This document shows, piece by piece, positions 26,183 to 34,574 of a stretch of 64,000 bases of DNA (position 1 is the stretch's first letter; each line of letters begins with the position of its first letter). The stretch spans positions 30,839 through 94,838 of the forward strand of contig CAZJMK010000004.1 in the NCBI GenBank assembly GCA_964547135.1. The letters are read 5' to 3'. The stretch comes from JAJXSS01 sp964547135. Its GTDB lineage: Bacteria; Planctomycetota; Phycisphaerae; Phycisphaerales; Phycisphaeraceae. The notes beneath the pieces are model-generated. The model saw only the letters and a list, made by a program, of their open reading frames with translations. It was not told the DNA's origin and did no database searches. The position numbers were made by a program, and so were the translations under genes.

Positions 26183-27382
26183 ATGCCACCAACACCTCGC
26201 TCTTGGTTGATGCTGGGGGCGCTGGCCTGGCTGCTCTGGCTGGCGCTGGCACTGGGCGTCAGCGGCTACTCGTATCACAAAGATTTCAAACGCACCGTCG
26301 TCCCGGCTTATCGTGAAGCCTCGCTCCACTGGTGGCAGAGTCAACCCCTCTACGGCCAACTTGATTCGATTCACGGGTTTTTATACCTGCCTGCCGCTGC
26401 GGTGGTCACCAGCCCGTTTGTTTTGCTGCCTCCGTCGGCTCACGAAATCCTTTGGCGGTGTGTCAGTGTGCTGGTGCTGGCGTATGCCGTGCAGCAACTG
26501 GCGAAGGTGATGCAAGCGACGATTCAACGACCGGTGTTTTTAGGCATGTCGTTATTGGTGATACCCGCAGCCGTGGGCAGTGCGACAGCCGGTCAAATGA
26601 ACCTGCTGCTGGCCGCGAGCATGACTTTGGCCTGCGTCGCCCTGATACGTGAGCGTTGGCATCAATCCGCCCTGTGGCTGGCACTGGGGTTGGCACTCAA
26701 ACCACAAATGATTGTGCCGATGCTGCTGGTGACAGCCCTTTTTGCCCCGATGCGCCGGCGTGGGCTGCTGGCGATCATCGGTGTATTGCTGTTACCGTTT
26801 TTGCTTCAACATCCGACTTACGTGTTGGAACAGTACAGGCTTTGTTATGAAAAGTTACGGGTATCAGCCGACCCGCTGGGCGCTGGTTCACGCAACAATG
26901 ACCTGATGGGGTTACTGGCCACGCTGGGGGTGAACTTATCGTTGACGGCACAATCCCTGTTACGCCTGGTTGCCGCCCTGCTCACGTTGCTTGCCGCATG
27001 GTGGGCGGTGCGTCGCCGAGACAAGTTGCATGGCCCGCTCATGACCCTCGCCCTGGCCGGGTGTTACCTGATGCTCTTTAACCCCCGCACCGAGGGCGGC
27101 TCGTACGTCATATTGACCATTCCGCTGGCAGCATTGGCTGTCTGGTACATCGATGGTGAAAAACGCTGGCTGCCCGCCCTGCCGCTGGTTTTCATCGCCC
27201 TGGCGTGGGCATTCAGTTACGACCTGTCGCAATCACTTGCCAAACTCGCACGCATGGTCGTCGGCCCGGAAAACGTCGGTGAATGGCGCTATTGGCTATC
27301 CCCCCTGCTCGCTTTGGTTTTCACCGGCATCGTGATCGCACATATTCGCAGCGGAAGTGGTCCGCGAACCACGAAAGCATGA
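26183..27382 (+). CDS. GT87-type membrane mannosyltransferase-like protein (DUF2029)
   Basis: A 399-residue integral membrane protein with about ten helices, of the polyprenyl-phosphate-dependent GT87 (DUF2029) type. It fits by an early extracytoplasmic loop FKRTVVPAYREASLHWWQSQPLYG with aromatic residues, then GFLYLPAAAVVTSPF, GQMNLLLAASMTLA, a LALKPQMIVPMLL segment (KPQ is typical of the family) and NPRTEGGSYVIL late in the protein. It probably adds a sugar from a lipid carrier to a cell-envelope glycan. The start ATG at 26183 has GGAG only 2 bases away; a second ATG at 26210 is possible. Divergent from the Fur-family gene. Confidence 0.75.
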   Translation: MPPTPRSWLMLGALAWLLWLALALGVSGYSYHKDFKRTVVPAYREASLHWWQSQPLYGQLDSIHGFLYLPAAAVVTSPFVLLPPSAHEILWRCVSVLVLAYAVQQLAKVMQATIQRPVFLGMSLLVIPAAVGSATAGQMNLLLAASMTLACVALIRERWHQSALWLALGLALKPQMIVPMLLVTALFAPMRRRGLLAIIGVLLLPFLLQHPTYVLEQYRLCYEKLRVSADPLGAGSRNNDLMGLLATLGVNLSLTAQSLLRLVAALLTLLAAWWAVRRRDKLHGPLMTLALAGCYLMLFNPRTEGGSYVILTIPLAALAVWYIDGEKRWLPALPLVFIALAWAFSYDLSQSLAKLARMVVGPENVGEWRYWLSPLLALVFTGIVIAHIRSGSGPRTTKA

Positions 27383-27484
27383 TGGATCATGGGGCATGGA
27401 TCATGGATCATGTTCAGAGATGGTGTACGAAAACCAACTTTTGGTTCGTACATCATCCATGATCCTTTATCCATCATCCATTCA
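27378..27484. repeat. long inverted repeat between convergent genes
   Basis: ATGATGGATCATGG...ATGGATCATG is mirrored by CATGATCC...ATCCATCATCCAT, with an inner stem GTACGAAAACCAA/TTGGTTCGTAC around 27424-27453. It separates the GT87 gene and the gene ending at 27482 and may act as a two-way terminator. Confidence 0.7.
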
Positions 27485-29455
27485 TTTCACGGGTACGTTC
27501 ATGCGCAGCACGATGTCACGATTCCCCGCAGCATTGCCCCCGTCATCATTCAAGTTCGGACCGACGCTGTAAACGATGATGCTGCCGTCACGCTGTTTGG
27601 TGAAGTAGAGCGAGCGATCAACAAACACATCGCGCGGAATCGGTCGCAGGTATTGCGGTGACAGTTCCTCCAGCCTTTGCGGGAAGTTGCCCGTGTCACG
27701 TTGATACCCCGACAGGGCCAACGATATTTCGCCAAAGCCGGTTTTCATGCGCAACATATATTCATTGCGCAACCGGGTTGCCATGAGCGGCACAATCGAA
27801 CGGGTCGCCAGGGCACTGACCACCGGCGTCATCATGCGCCGTTTTTCCGCATCACCCGCCGCCTGGTACTGAGCGATGAAAGCCGGATCAAACGCCCGTG
27901 CCAATTGCGCATCGTTGGCGGGTTTGAGTTCACGATCAATCGCTTCAAGCGCTCGTGACGCAGCCGGAAAATCAACCCGTGCCAAGGCTCGTTCCGCCTG
28001 ATCAAAAACGTTTTGCACCGTCGTCATCACCGTGGCGAAGTTCACCACCATCGGCAAATCGCCCGTCGGTGGCGTACCCGTCAACCGTGACGGATCGCGC
28101 AGAAAAAGTGCTTCACTCACATTGCCCCAAACCGGGTTGCGCTGAGCCACCTGAATCGCATCCAAAAACATGTACCGTTCACCCATCGACGCGGTGCGTT
28201 CCGCCACAGGCCAACCGGGCAGCTTGCGCATCTGCTCAATCATCAATCGCGCATGGGCGGAGGTCAGGGCTGGGTGATCCGCCAATACCGATGTCGTTTC
28301 ATTGGCCAAGGTTTCCAGCGCGTTGCCGGTGAACTGGCAAAGCAAAATCGGCGGCTGACGCAGCAATCGCCCCATCCGATAAATCACCAACACGTCCTGT
28401 ATCGAACCCTCGACGTAACCCGATGACAATCGCAACGTCGCACGGGCTGCCAGCGCTCGACCGGCTTCACGCATCGGCGTCAGATAAGGCAGCGACACCT
28501 TGGGCAGCACCTCCGGCTCACGCCCCGAAACCATCGGCACATAAAACCGTTTACGCTCCACCGCCGCCGCGATGTCCTCCAGTGCCTGCCGATTCAATTC
28601 GAGCCAGCGAGCCACCTGCGGGTGTTCACTTTCCGCCCAGGGCTTGCGTGCCAGGGTCTGCAACAATTCCATGAACTGCTTTTCAGCCTCGGTCGGTGTG
28701 TCTTCGTCCTCATCCGTGTTGCTTTGTGCCTGGTTGGCTGCTGTCGTAGTTGGTTCGTTGGACGTGGTGGGTGATTCACTTTCAAGGAACGCACGCGGAC
28801 GGACAAAACCTTGACTAGCAGGTGGCCCGGTGATTTGCAAACGCTGGTAAATGGCATCACGGATCGACGCTCGGCCTGGTGTCGGCAAAATCTGCAATAA
28901 CAAAATCGCAGCATTGCGTTGCGCTTCGATTTCATTGCCATAGCCCTGATCCAGCGCCGCCACGAAGTTGAACGAGCCGTCGGCGTTGAGCGGTTCGAGT
29001 TGACGGGTGGTGTCCGGGCCGGGGGTGGCGAAAATCGGCCCGGTGATGTGCTCGGTCGGATCGACAATCGCAGCAGCATCCGCTTTGTCGGTTGTTGGAG
29101 CGGACGTTGACGGATCACCGGTTGTTGCTGACGGTGCTGTTGGCGACGATGCTTTTTCGGTATCAGCATTCGTTGCATCGACTGCATCATCGATCGCGGT
29201 CAGCATGTCGGCTGGTTGAGGGAGCGGCTTGGCGGCCAGGGCTTCATCGTCGATGACCGCAGCCGGGGGCGGCGGCGGAGGCAGGGTCGATGGCTCGGCC
29301 TGCTCGGTCATGGTGGAATACACCTGCGCATTGTCCGCCGTCATGCGCTTGGAACTGATGTTGATGACCAGCACAATCACCCCCACCGCGAGTATCGCCA
29401 GGGCGATCAAACCGATGACGAGCATTTTGCCGGAGTGGTGATGTGCGTGGGTCAT
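27482..29455 (-). CDS. large membrane-anchored protein with pseudopilin-like C-terminus
   Basis: A 657-residue protein of unknown function. A His-rich cytoplasmic start (MTHAHHHSGK) is followed by one membrane helix (about 11-33), a low-complexity Pro/Ala/Thr linker (about 50-130), a long helical region and a C-terminal segment (about 575-657) that resembles the globular part of type II secretion pseudopilins: GYQRDTGNFPQRLEELSPQYL, IPRDVFVDRSLYF, IIVYSVGPNLNDDGG. It may be an envelope scaffold linked to a pilus-like apparatus. The start is supported by the orderly anchor; ribosome site is weak. Confidence 0.55.
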   Translation of the reverse strand: MTHAHHHSGKMLVIGLIALAILAVGVIVLVINISSKRMTADNAQVYSTMTEQAEPSTLPPPPPPAAVIDDEALAAKPLPQPADMLTAIDDAVDATNADTEKASSPTAPSATTGDPSTSAPTTDKADAAAIVDPTEHITGPIFATPGPDTTRQLEPLNADGSFNFVAALDQGYGNEIEAQRNAAILLLQILPTPGRASIRDAIYQRLQITGPPASQGFVRPRAFLESESPTTSNEPTTTAANQAQSNTDEDEDTPTEAEKQFMELLQTLARKPWAESEHPQVARWLELNRQALEDIAAAVERKRFYVPMVSGREPEVLPKVSLPYLTPMREAGRALAARATLRLSSGYVEGSIQDVLVIYRMGRLLRQPPILLCQFTGNALETLANETTSVLADHPALTSAHARLMIEQMRKLPGWPVAERTASMGERYMFLDAIQVAQRNPVWGNVSEALFLRDPSRLTGTPPTGDLPMVVNFATVMTTVQNVFDQAERALARVDFPAASRALEAIDRELKPANDAQLARAFDPAFIAQYQAAGDAEKRRMMTPVVSALATRSIVPLMATRLRNEYMLRMKTGFGEISLALSGYQRDTGNFPQRLEELSPQYLRPIPRDVFVDRSLYFTKQRDGSIIVYSVGPNLNDDGGNAAGNRDIVLRMNVPVK

Positions 29456-29544
29456 GCCATGATTTTACCGGGCGATCAAGTCGCGTGTTCGGCTGGACGA
29501 TGCTACCTTCATGTTGGCTGGCCAAGGTGATGGGTATGAGTGCA

Positions 29545-29617
29545 TGACGCCGAGGGCTTTAGCCCCGGATAACCATGATAAACAAACCATGATCCGACCC
29601 TGAAGGGCACGGCGTCA
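29545..29617. repeat. TGACGCC/GGCGTCA palindromic element, copy 3
   Basis: 73 bp, same orientation as the copy at 14011: TGACGCCGAGGGCTTTAGCC ... ACCCTGAAGGGCACGGCGTCA. It lies upstream of the GT4 gene, ending 23 bases before the start codon. Confidence 0.85.
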
Positions 29618-29640
29618 AGCATCCGTCGAATGTGGGGGTT

Positions 29641-30798
29641 ATGAACGACTCAACCAAGCCAACGATTGTGTTTGCGATGAAGTACCCCGACCACGAGGGC
29701 AATGTGTGGGCGTGGGTGACGGGGTTGTATCAACACGTGGCCAAGGCCCTGCGCGATCAGGGCATTGCTTGTTTATTGGCATATCCAAAATTGACGGATC
29801 GACCGGCTGTGCTCACGCCCGACCTGCCGCGTGAAGCGATGGACCTGGTCAACGTGCAAGGCAGCGAGCGCGAATCGTCGGTCATGACCTGGCTGCAACA
29901 ACGCCACGTCAAGCTGGTTTTTTTTATGGATGTCGAGCCGAGTCTGGCAAACTTGAAATTGTTTCGCCGGGCCGGCGTACGCACGATCAATTATGCCCAG
30001 TACAACTTTGCCGTGACACAGCAACCGACCATTATCAAACGGTGGCTGCAACGAATCCGTGGTGAACTGGGCATCTGTCACCATGATCATTACATTGCCG
30101 TGAGTGAAAGCAATCGGAAGTTTCTTCATCAGACCAGCGGTATCCCGCAACGAAAACTCACCCTGCTGCCCAACGCAGTGGACACGGTGCGTTTTTCACC
30201 CGGTAGCAAACCCGACCCTTTATCACTTGGGCTGCCCTCGACGCAGGGTTATGCGCTGATGGTCTGCCAGGCACGCCCGGAAAAGCGCATTGATTTTCTG
30301 ATCGATGTGGCAGCCGAGGTTTTTCGGCAGCAACCCGATTTGTCCATGACATTCGTTTACGTCGGCGACGGCGGCGAAAAACCCAAATGGCAGGCCAAAG
30401 TTGCCGACCTCGGTTTGCAGCGTCGTTTTGTTTTCGCAGGTCAGCAACGCGACTTGGCTCCCTACTATCGTCTGGCGGACCTATTCTTGCACGCTCCCTC
30501 GCGCGAAAGTTTCGGTCTGGTGGTGGCCGAGGCGATGAGCACCGGCGTACCCGTCATCGTTTCACGCGTCGGCGGCCCGGCGGAAATCGTCCAACATGGT
30601 CAACACGGCCTATTGCTGGAAACCGACGATTTGCAGGGGTTTTCACAGGCGGTCATCGACTTATGGAATCACCCCGAAAAGCGCCGCGAACTGGGCCGAC
30701 GGGCACGACAAAGGGTGGAACAGAATTATTCACTTAATAAGCTCGTCGATGATCTGAAAATGTTATTGATGACGATAATGACGATGAACAAACCCTGA
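29641..30798 (+). CDS. glycosyltransferase, GT4 family
   Basis: A 385-residue retaining GT-B glycosyltransferase, soluble, probably acting at the inner membrane in glycan or polysaccharide assembly. The C-terminal nucleotide-sugar domain has VCQARPEKRIDFLIDVAAEV, LADLFLHAPSRESFGLVVAEAMSTGVPVIVSRVGG, containing the E-x7-E pair of the family, then GPAEIVQHGQHGLLLETDD. The N-terminal domain includes LLPNAVDTVRFSPGS at its end. ATG at 29641 has GTGGGGGTT upstream. It is followed 8 bases later by a GT-A-like gene, so they form an operon. Confidence 0.9.
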   Translation: MNDSTKPTIVFAMKYPDHEGNVWAWVTGLYQHVAKALRDQGIACLLAYPKLTDRPAVLTPDLPREAMDLVNVQGSERESSVMTWLQQRHVKLVFFMDVEPSLANLKLFRRAGVRTINYAQYNFAVTQQPTIIKRWLQRIRGELGICHHDHYIAVSESNRKFLHQTSGIPQRKLTLLPNAVDTVRFSPGSKPDPLSLGLPSTQGYALMVCQARPEKRIDFLIDVAAEVFRQQPDLSMTFVYVGDGGEKPKWQAKVADLGLQRRFVFAGQQRDLAPYYRLADLFLHAPSRESFGLVVAEAMSTGVPVIVSRVGGPAEIVQHGQHGLLLETDDLQGFSQAVIDLWNHPEKRRELGRRARQRVEQNYSLNKLVDDLKMLLMTIMTMNKP

Positions 30799-30806
30799 TT
30801 GATGCA

Positions 30807-31736
30807 ATGCCCATGCTACCGACCCGAATTCAATATCTTTTGCGCAACACCAAGGCCTGGTGGTACCTGCGCCCCTTGGGTGGCCCAGTGCTCACCGCCA
30901 CACAGAACATGAAGGCTGAGGTGCATATGGCGGTGGGGCGGTTGCATCTCCGCCGGGCGGTGGCGACTTTGAAAATGTTTTTTCATCACAGTCAACTGGC
31001 GCCAACCGTCGGCCTGATGTTCCACCTCGACGGCACGGTCAACGCCCAAGGCAAACAATACCTGTTGCATTACTTTCCGAATGCAGCGTTCAGCGACTTT
31101 CCCAGCACGGACCCGCGTGTGGTTGACCTGCTGCAACAACATCAGCATTTGCAGAAGTTTTATCGGCAAGGTTCATCCGTCATTTTCCGACTGCTGCCCA
31201 TGCGTGCCCTGGCACGCGCACCAAGAATCATCAGCCTGGACAGCGATCTTGGGTTTTTCGCCTGCCCTCAAACAATCGTGGACTGGGTTGTCAACGAGCA
31301 AAACACCCTGCATCATCTGCACGCTGACATCGGCGGACATGCCTGGCAGATGGAACAAGCCAAACCAATTCTGATGAACCTGCTCACGGACCACCATCCA
31401 ACATCAGCCAACCCCGTCAATATCGATTTGGGTTTCAATGCCGGGTTGATGTTGCTGCCCACCGAATCGCTTGATCTGGCGGTTGTCAATCGGTTCTGTG
31501 CATGGCATATCGATCACCAGGGACCACGACCTGGCTTCTGGTTTCATGAATGGAATATCGACCAGTCGGCCATGATGCTGGTCATGGCTGCCAGTGGCCG
31601 TGCCCAACCCTTGCCCGAAACTGATTACATCTGTGGTGCCACCCCGGCTCGCGTCTGCAATCACTACCTTTACAACACCTACTATCACACGCCCGTGTTG
31701 CAGCGCATGCAAAACGAATTACGGCGTTTTGTGTAA
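30807..31736 (+). CDS. putative GT-A-fold glycosyltransferase
   Basis: A 309-residue protein with a possible metal-binding DxD: Asp145-Ser-Asp147 in IISLDSDLGFFACPQTIVDW. Following features such as VNIDLGFNAGLMLLPTESLDL and WFHEWNIDQSAMMLVMAASGRAQPLPETDYICG also occur in the gene at 32248, so the two are distant paralogues. I infer a nucleotide-sugar transferase; the family number is not certain. It overlaps functionally with the upstream GT4 gene (8-base gap). Confidence 0.6.
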   Translation: MPMLPTRIQYLLRNTKAWWYLRPLGGPVLTATQNMKAEVHMAVGRLHLRRAVATLKMFFHHSQLAPTVGLMFHLDGTVNAQGKQYLLHYFPNAAFSDFPSTDPRVVDLLQQHQHLQKFYRQGSSVIFRLLPMRALARAPRIISLDSDLGFFACPQTIVDWVVNEQNTLHHLHADIGGHAWQMEQAKPILMNLLTDHHPTSANPVNIDLGFNAGLMLLPTESLDLAVVNRFCAWHIDHQGPRPGFWFHEWNIDQSAMMLVMAASGRAQPLPETDYICGATPARVCNHYLYNTYYHTPVLQRMQNELRRFV

Positions 31737-31757
31737 ACTGGCAATTCTATTTGCTTT

Positions 31758-31836
31758 TGACGCCGTGCCCTTCAGGGCCGGATCGTATGTGCTTTTTGCA
31801 TAACGAAATCATCCGGGGCTGAAGCCCTCGGCGTCA
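31758..31836. repeat. TGACGCC/GGCGTCA palindromic element, copy 4
   Basis: 79 bp in inverted orientation relative to the copy at 14011: TGACGCCGTGCCCTTCAGGG ... GGGGCTGAAGCCCTCGGCGTCA. It begins 21 bases after the GT-A gene stop. Confidence 0.85.
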
Positions 31837-31865
31837 CGCTTGATGTCGCAGCGCCCGGGTACGCC

Positions 31866-32190
31866 ATGGGCGGTGGGTTTACACAACGGCGGATGGCGTC
31901 CGCCGTCTTCATTGAACCATTGATTCACCATTCATCGAGCCGAACCGACCGCCGATGCCATCGTCGGCTTGATTCACCCAGCCGGGGGCGGCTGGGCTGC
32001 ATCACACACTTGATTCACCCAGCCGGGGGCGGCTGGGCTACATCACACACAGATGCCCACAGTGAATTACTGTGGCACCAAAGCGTGCCACAGGCACCCA
32101 ATCACGTTGCGATATACGCCGACGCAAAGCGTCCGCGCTAAACATTTCGTATCACTCGGCCACTTGGCCACTTGGCCACTTCTTTTTTTA
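31866..32190. repeat. repeat cluster with 41-bp tandem unit and CCACTTGG run
   Basis: GGCGGATGGCGTCCGCC and GCCGATGCCATCGTCGGC hairpins are followed by two 41-bp direct units of CTTGATTCACCCAGCCGGGGG type (from 31968 and 32009), then GCCGACGCAAAGCGTCCGCGCTAAAC near 32120 and CCACTTGGCCACTTGGCCACTT near 32159-32183. The next gene starts 58 bp later. No gene is visible in the block. Confidence 0.75.
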
Positions 32191-32247
32191 CGGTCACTAT
32201 ACTGATGCCATTGATCGTCAAGGGGTCTGTCGAACATCGCGCAACAA

Positions 32248-33210
32248 ATGAGGCTTCACGTGTCATCGACCTGGCTTCCCTATCGACTGCGCAACCACCT
32301 GGACCAGCGTCGGATTCTGCGCGCCTTGCGCAAGCTTGATCAAACCCCCGCCACGCCCGCCGTCGCCCCGCAGCGAGCCGATGCCGAGCTGCACGTCCTG
32401 CTCTGCAAGCGTGACCTGCACATCGGCGTACTGGCGATCAAATCACTGTTGCGTTTCACGCCACCCGACTGGGCGGTGTGCCTGTCGGATGATGGTTCGC
32501 TGACGCACGCTGATCACGCCTGGGTTGACAAACACATCCCCGGCAACCGTCGCCTCCACTGGCCCGATGCCGGGGGACAAGTCGATCAATCGCTTCACGA
32601 CAAACCCCTGCTCAAAGCCTTGTATCACAGTCGTTACGCCCCGGTCTGCAAACTGCTGCACCCAATGCTGCTTGCCCGTTGCCAGCGTGTCGTCGTGCTC
32701 GACCCGGACACCGCTTTTTTCGCACGCCCCCAACGCCTGCTCGATTTTGCCACCGGCCGCACCCCAGGCCCATGGTACCTGCACGATCATCAAAACGAAT
32801 CGCAAACCGTGCCCACCGAAGTGAACCAAGCCCTCGATCAACTGGCGCAAACCATCGCCCCTTCCGGTCGCACCTGGCACTTGCCCCACCGACTTTTCAA
32901 CTCCGGGTTACTGGCCTATCAACCGGCCAAGCTCGACTTAACCCTCGCGGAAAAATACTTGCACTGGCATCAATCACTGCCCGCCAGCTTGCGCACCGGC
33001 CGAGCGGGCATCTGGTTTGGTGATTGGACGCCCGAACAAACCTGTTACCACGTGATGTTCGCCCTGTCGCAAACCCCGGCTCAGCCCCTGGGCAACGACT
33101 ACCACCTGGGCGGTGCGTCCGGCCACGTGTTCAATCATTTTCTGCGCCACTATCTGGTCATGCCCGCCACCTGCGCCCGCCTGCAACAACTCGTTGATGA
33201 GTTGCGCTGA
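32248..33210 (+). CDS. putative GT-A-fold glycosyltransferase (paralogue of the gene at 30807)
   Basis: A 320-residue protein. The nucleotide-sugar domain is suggested by ADAELHVLLCKRDLHIGVLAIKSLLRF at the start, Asp152-Pro-Asp154 in VVVLDPDTAFFARPQRLLDFA, RLFNSGLLAYQPAKLDLTLAEKYL and a late WFGDWTPEQTCYHVMFALSQ that mirrors WFHEWNIDQSAMMLVMAAS in the paralogue. The arrangement with nearby GT4 and GT87 genes suggests one glycan pathway. No signal peptide; a weak ribosome site. It is separated from its paralogue by about 500 bp of repeats. Confidence 0.62.
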   Translation: MRLHVSSTWLPYRLRNHLDQRRILRALRKLDQTPATPAVAPQRADAELHVLLCKRDLHIGVLAIKSLLRFTPPDWAVCLSDDGSLTHADHAWVDKHIPGNRRLHWPDAGGQVDQSLHDKPLLKALYHSRYAPVCKLLHPMLLARCQRVVVLDPDTAFFARPQRLLDFATGRTPGPWYLHDHQNESQTVPTEVNQALDQLAQTIAPSGRTWHLPHRLFNSGLLAYQPAKLDLTLAEKYLHWHQSLPASLRTGRAGIWFGDWTPEQTCYHVMFALSQTPAQPLGNDYHLGGASGHVFNHFLRHYLVMPATCARLQQLVDELR

Positions 33211-33276
33211 ACGCGACCGGGGTGCCACACTGCCGGGGGGCGTCCTGCTTGGCGGGTGCTGGGTATGCTTGCCTAT

Positions 33277-33448
33277 GTGGCACCGCCGCCCTCGGCGGTG
33301 TTCGTATCGAATTACCTTTGACATGACCCAGCCGGGGGCGGCTGGGCTACATTACACACTTGATTCACCCAGCCGGGGGCGGCTGGGCTACATTACACAC
33401 TTGATTCACCCAGCCGGGGGCGGCTGGGCTACAACGTTTGTTGTGGCA
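33277..33448. repeat. CACCGCCG hairpin followed by three 41-bp tandem units
   Basis: GTGGCACCGCCGCCCTCGGC is followed by three copies of CCCAGCCGGGGGCGGCTGGG at 33327, 33368 and 33409, spaced exactly 41 bp and separated by CTACATTACACACTTGATTCA-type spacers. The third unit runs into TTTGTTGTGGCACC. No cas genes occur nearby. Confidence 0.85.
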
Positions 33449-33577
33449 CCCACGGCTGTTGCTGTTCTTCGTTCCCCCGGCCCCACCCTTCGTATCCAAA
33501 TCGATGGACTGATTTGTCGCATCATGTTTTTTTGTTATGATGTGTGACTTGATGCGAAACGACGTTTCGCACGGGCT

Positions 33578-33651
33578 GCCCCCATCGTCTAGCCCGGTCA
33601 GGACACCGGCTTTTCAAGCCGAGAACAGGGGTTCGAATCCCCTTGGGGGTA
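33578..33651 (+). tRNA. tRNA-Glu (anticodon TTC)
   Basis: A complete cloverleaf: acceptor GCCCCCA pairs with TGGGGGT, D arm GTCTAGCCCGGTCAGGAC, anticodon arm CCGGC-TTTTCAA-GCCGA with TTC in the loop, and T arm GGGGT-TCGAATC-CCCT (one weaker pair). It matches the general plan of bacterial tRNA-Glu. CCA is not encoded. It stands 245 bp upstream of a toxin-antitoxin pair. Confidence 0.93.
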
Positions 33652-33843
33652 TTTTCCCGCATTTCCATGCCATCTACGCCCCTCCCTCTGATGAGCTGTA
33701 AACGCCATTTGTGTGAGCGACTGCCCTCTCTTGCGCGATAGGCGAGCTACGCGCTGCCTTGGCAAAGTCCTCATCCCGCACTTTCAAATTGCTCTAAAAC
33801 GATATGTATGACATCAAATGAGCATCAGACATCGTCCAGGGCC
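33652..33843. other. spacer after tRNA-Glu
   Basis: No gene, integrase or direct repeat of the tRNA 3' end (an attachment site) is visible here. Confidence 0.45.
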
Positions 33844-33844
33844 T

Positions 33845-33887
33845 GTGTAGCCGATACAATAGATATACACTTGATGCGTACACAGGA
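33845..33887 (+). promoter_or_regulatory. promoter-like and operator-like region of the toxin-antitoxin pair
   Basis: GTGTA (33845) and TACAC (33866) form an inverted repeat around a -10-like TACAAT (33855-33860); CAGGAG (33882-33887) is the ribosome site of the antitoxin. The layout would suit autorepression by the antitoxin, but it is weak evidence. Confidence 0.35.
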
Positions 33888-33895
33888 GTCTGACC

Positions 33896-34135
33896 ATGAT
33901 CCGTATCAGCACCCGCGAAGCCCGCCAGCGTTTTGCCCAGCTCATTGACTCGGCCCAGTCCGGTCGCACCATCCACATCACCCGTCGCGGCAAGGCTGTT
34001 GCCGTGCTCAGCCCCATGCCCCGTGCCCAGGCCGCCCCGTTGCCGGAGATGTCCGCGTTCCATCAGCGTTTGGCCCTCAAGGGCAAGCCCATGTCCCAAA
34101 CGGTGCTCCAGGCACGTCGGCAAACTAGGTATTAA
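33896..34135 (+). CDS. antitoxin, Phd/YefM family
   Basis: A 79-residue antitoxin with the Phd/YefM motif ISTREARQRFAQLIDSAQSGRTIHITRRGKAVAVLSPM, which forms the DNA-binding fold; the last 35 residues are the flexible region that wraps the toxin. It is followed 3 bases later by the PIN-domain toxin gene, so they are translated together. Strong ribosome site CAGGAG. Length and order are typical. Confidence 0.9.
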   Translation: MIRISTREARQRFAQLIDSAQSGRTIHITRRGKAVAVLSPMPRAQAAPLPEMSAFHQRLALKGKPMSQTVLQARRQTRY

Positions 34136-34138
34136 GCC

Positions 34139-34561
34139 ATGGTTCTGGTTGACACCTGCGTCCTGGTGGCTTATCTGTGTCCCGAACCCCTTCATGCCAG
34201 GGCGCATAAGGCTTTGGCCTCCGCTCCTACGCGCTTGCTCACACCCCTGGTGCGTCTGGAGGCGATCTCCGCTCTGGCGATCAAAACCCGCACCGGCGAA
34301 TTGCCAGTCGCTTCCGCACGTTTGGTGCGTCAGGAACTGGACCGGCAGATCGACCAGATGGTTTTCCAATGGCGCGAGATTGAACCCACCGTTTACCAGC
34401 AGGCCGGCCAATGGCTGGCGGAGTTCCATACGTCCCTGCGCGCCTTGGATGCCTTGCACCTGGCCTGTGCCCTCGAATTCAATGCCAAGCTGCTGACTGC
34501 CGACAAACTTCTGGCCCGCGCTGCCAGAACCCTGAATATTCCCTGCAAACTGCTGGAGTAG
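34139..34561 (+). CDS. vapC: VapC-type PIN-domain toxin
   Basis: A 140-residue PIN-domain ribonuclease. Four acidic residues expected of the active site are present: Asp5 in MVLVDTCVL, Glu in TPLVRLEAISALA (near residue 41), Asp in SLRALDALHLACALEF (near 104) and Asp in LLTADKLLARAA (near 122). It would cut RNA, often tRNA, when not neutralised. The antitoxin is Phd-like rather than the usual VapB, a known combination. Convergent with the lacZ-type gene. The adjacent tRNA-Glu is suggestive but no evidence for it as a target. Confidence 0.88.
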   Translation: MVLVDTCVLVAYLCPEPLHARAHKALASAPTRLLTPLVRLEAISALAIKTRTGELPVASARLVRQELDRQIDQMVFQWREIEPTVYQQAGQWLAEFHTSLRALDALHLACALEFNAKLLTADKLLARAARTLNIPCKLLE

Positions 34562-34574
34562 TTCTGGTTATTCA

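Noticed and set aside
33327..33428. Regularly spaced palindromic units resembling a CRISPR array
   Set aside because: The spacers are identical to each other, only three units occur, and there are no cas genes; it is a simple tandem repeat.
33113..33547. Plus-strand 144-codon frame over the tandem repeats
   Set aside because: Mostly encoded by repeated palindromes and the end of a glycosyltransferase in another frame.
33652..33895. Search for an attachment site or integrase after tRNA-Glu
   Set aside because: No repeat of the tRNA 3' end and no integrase gene were found.
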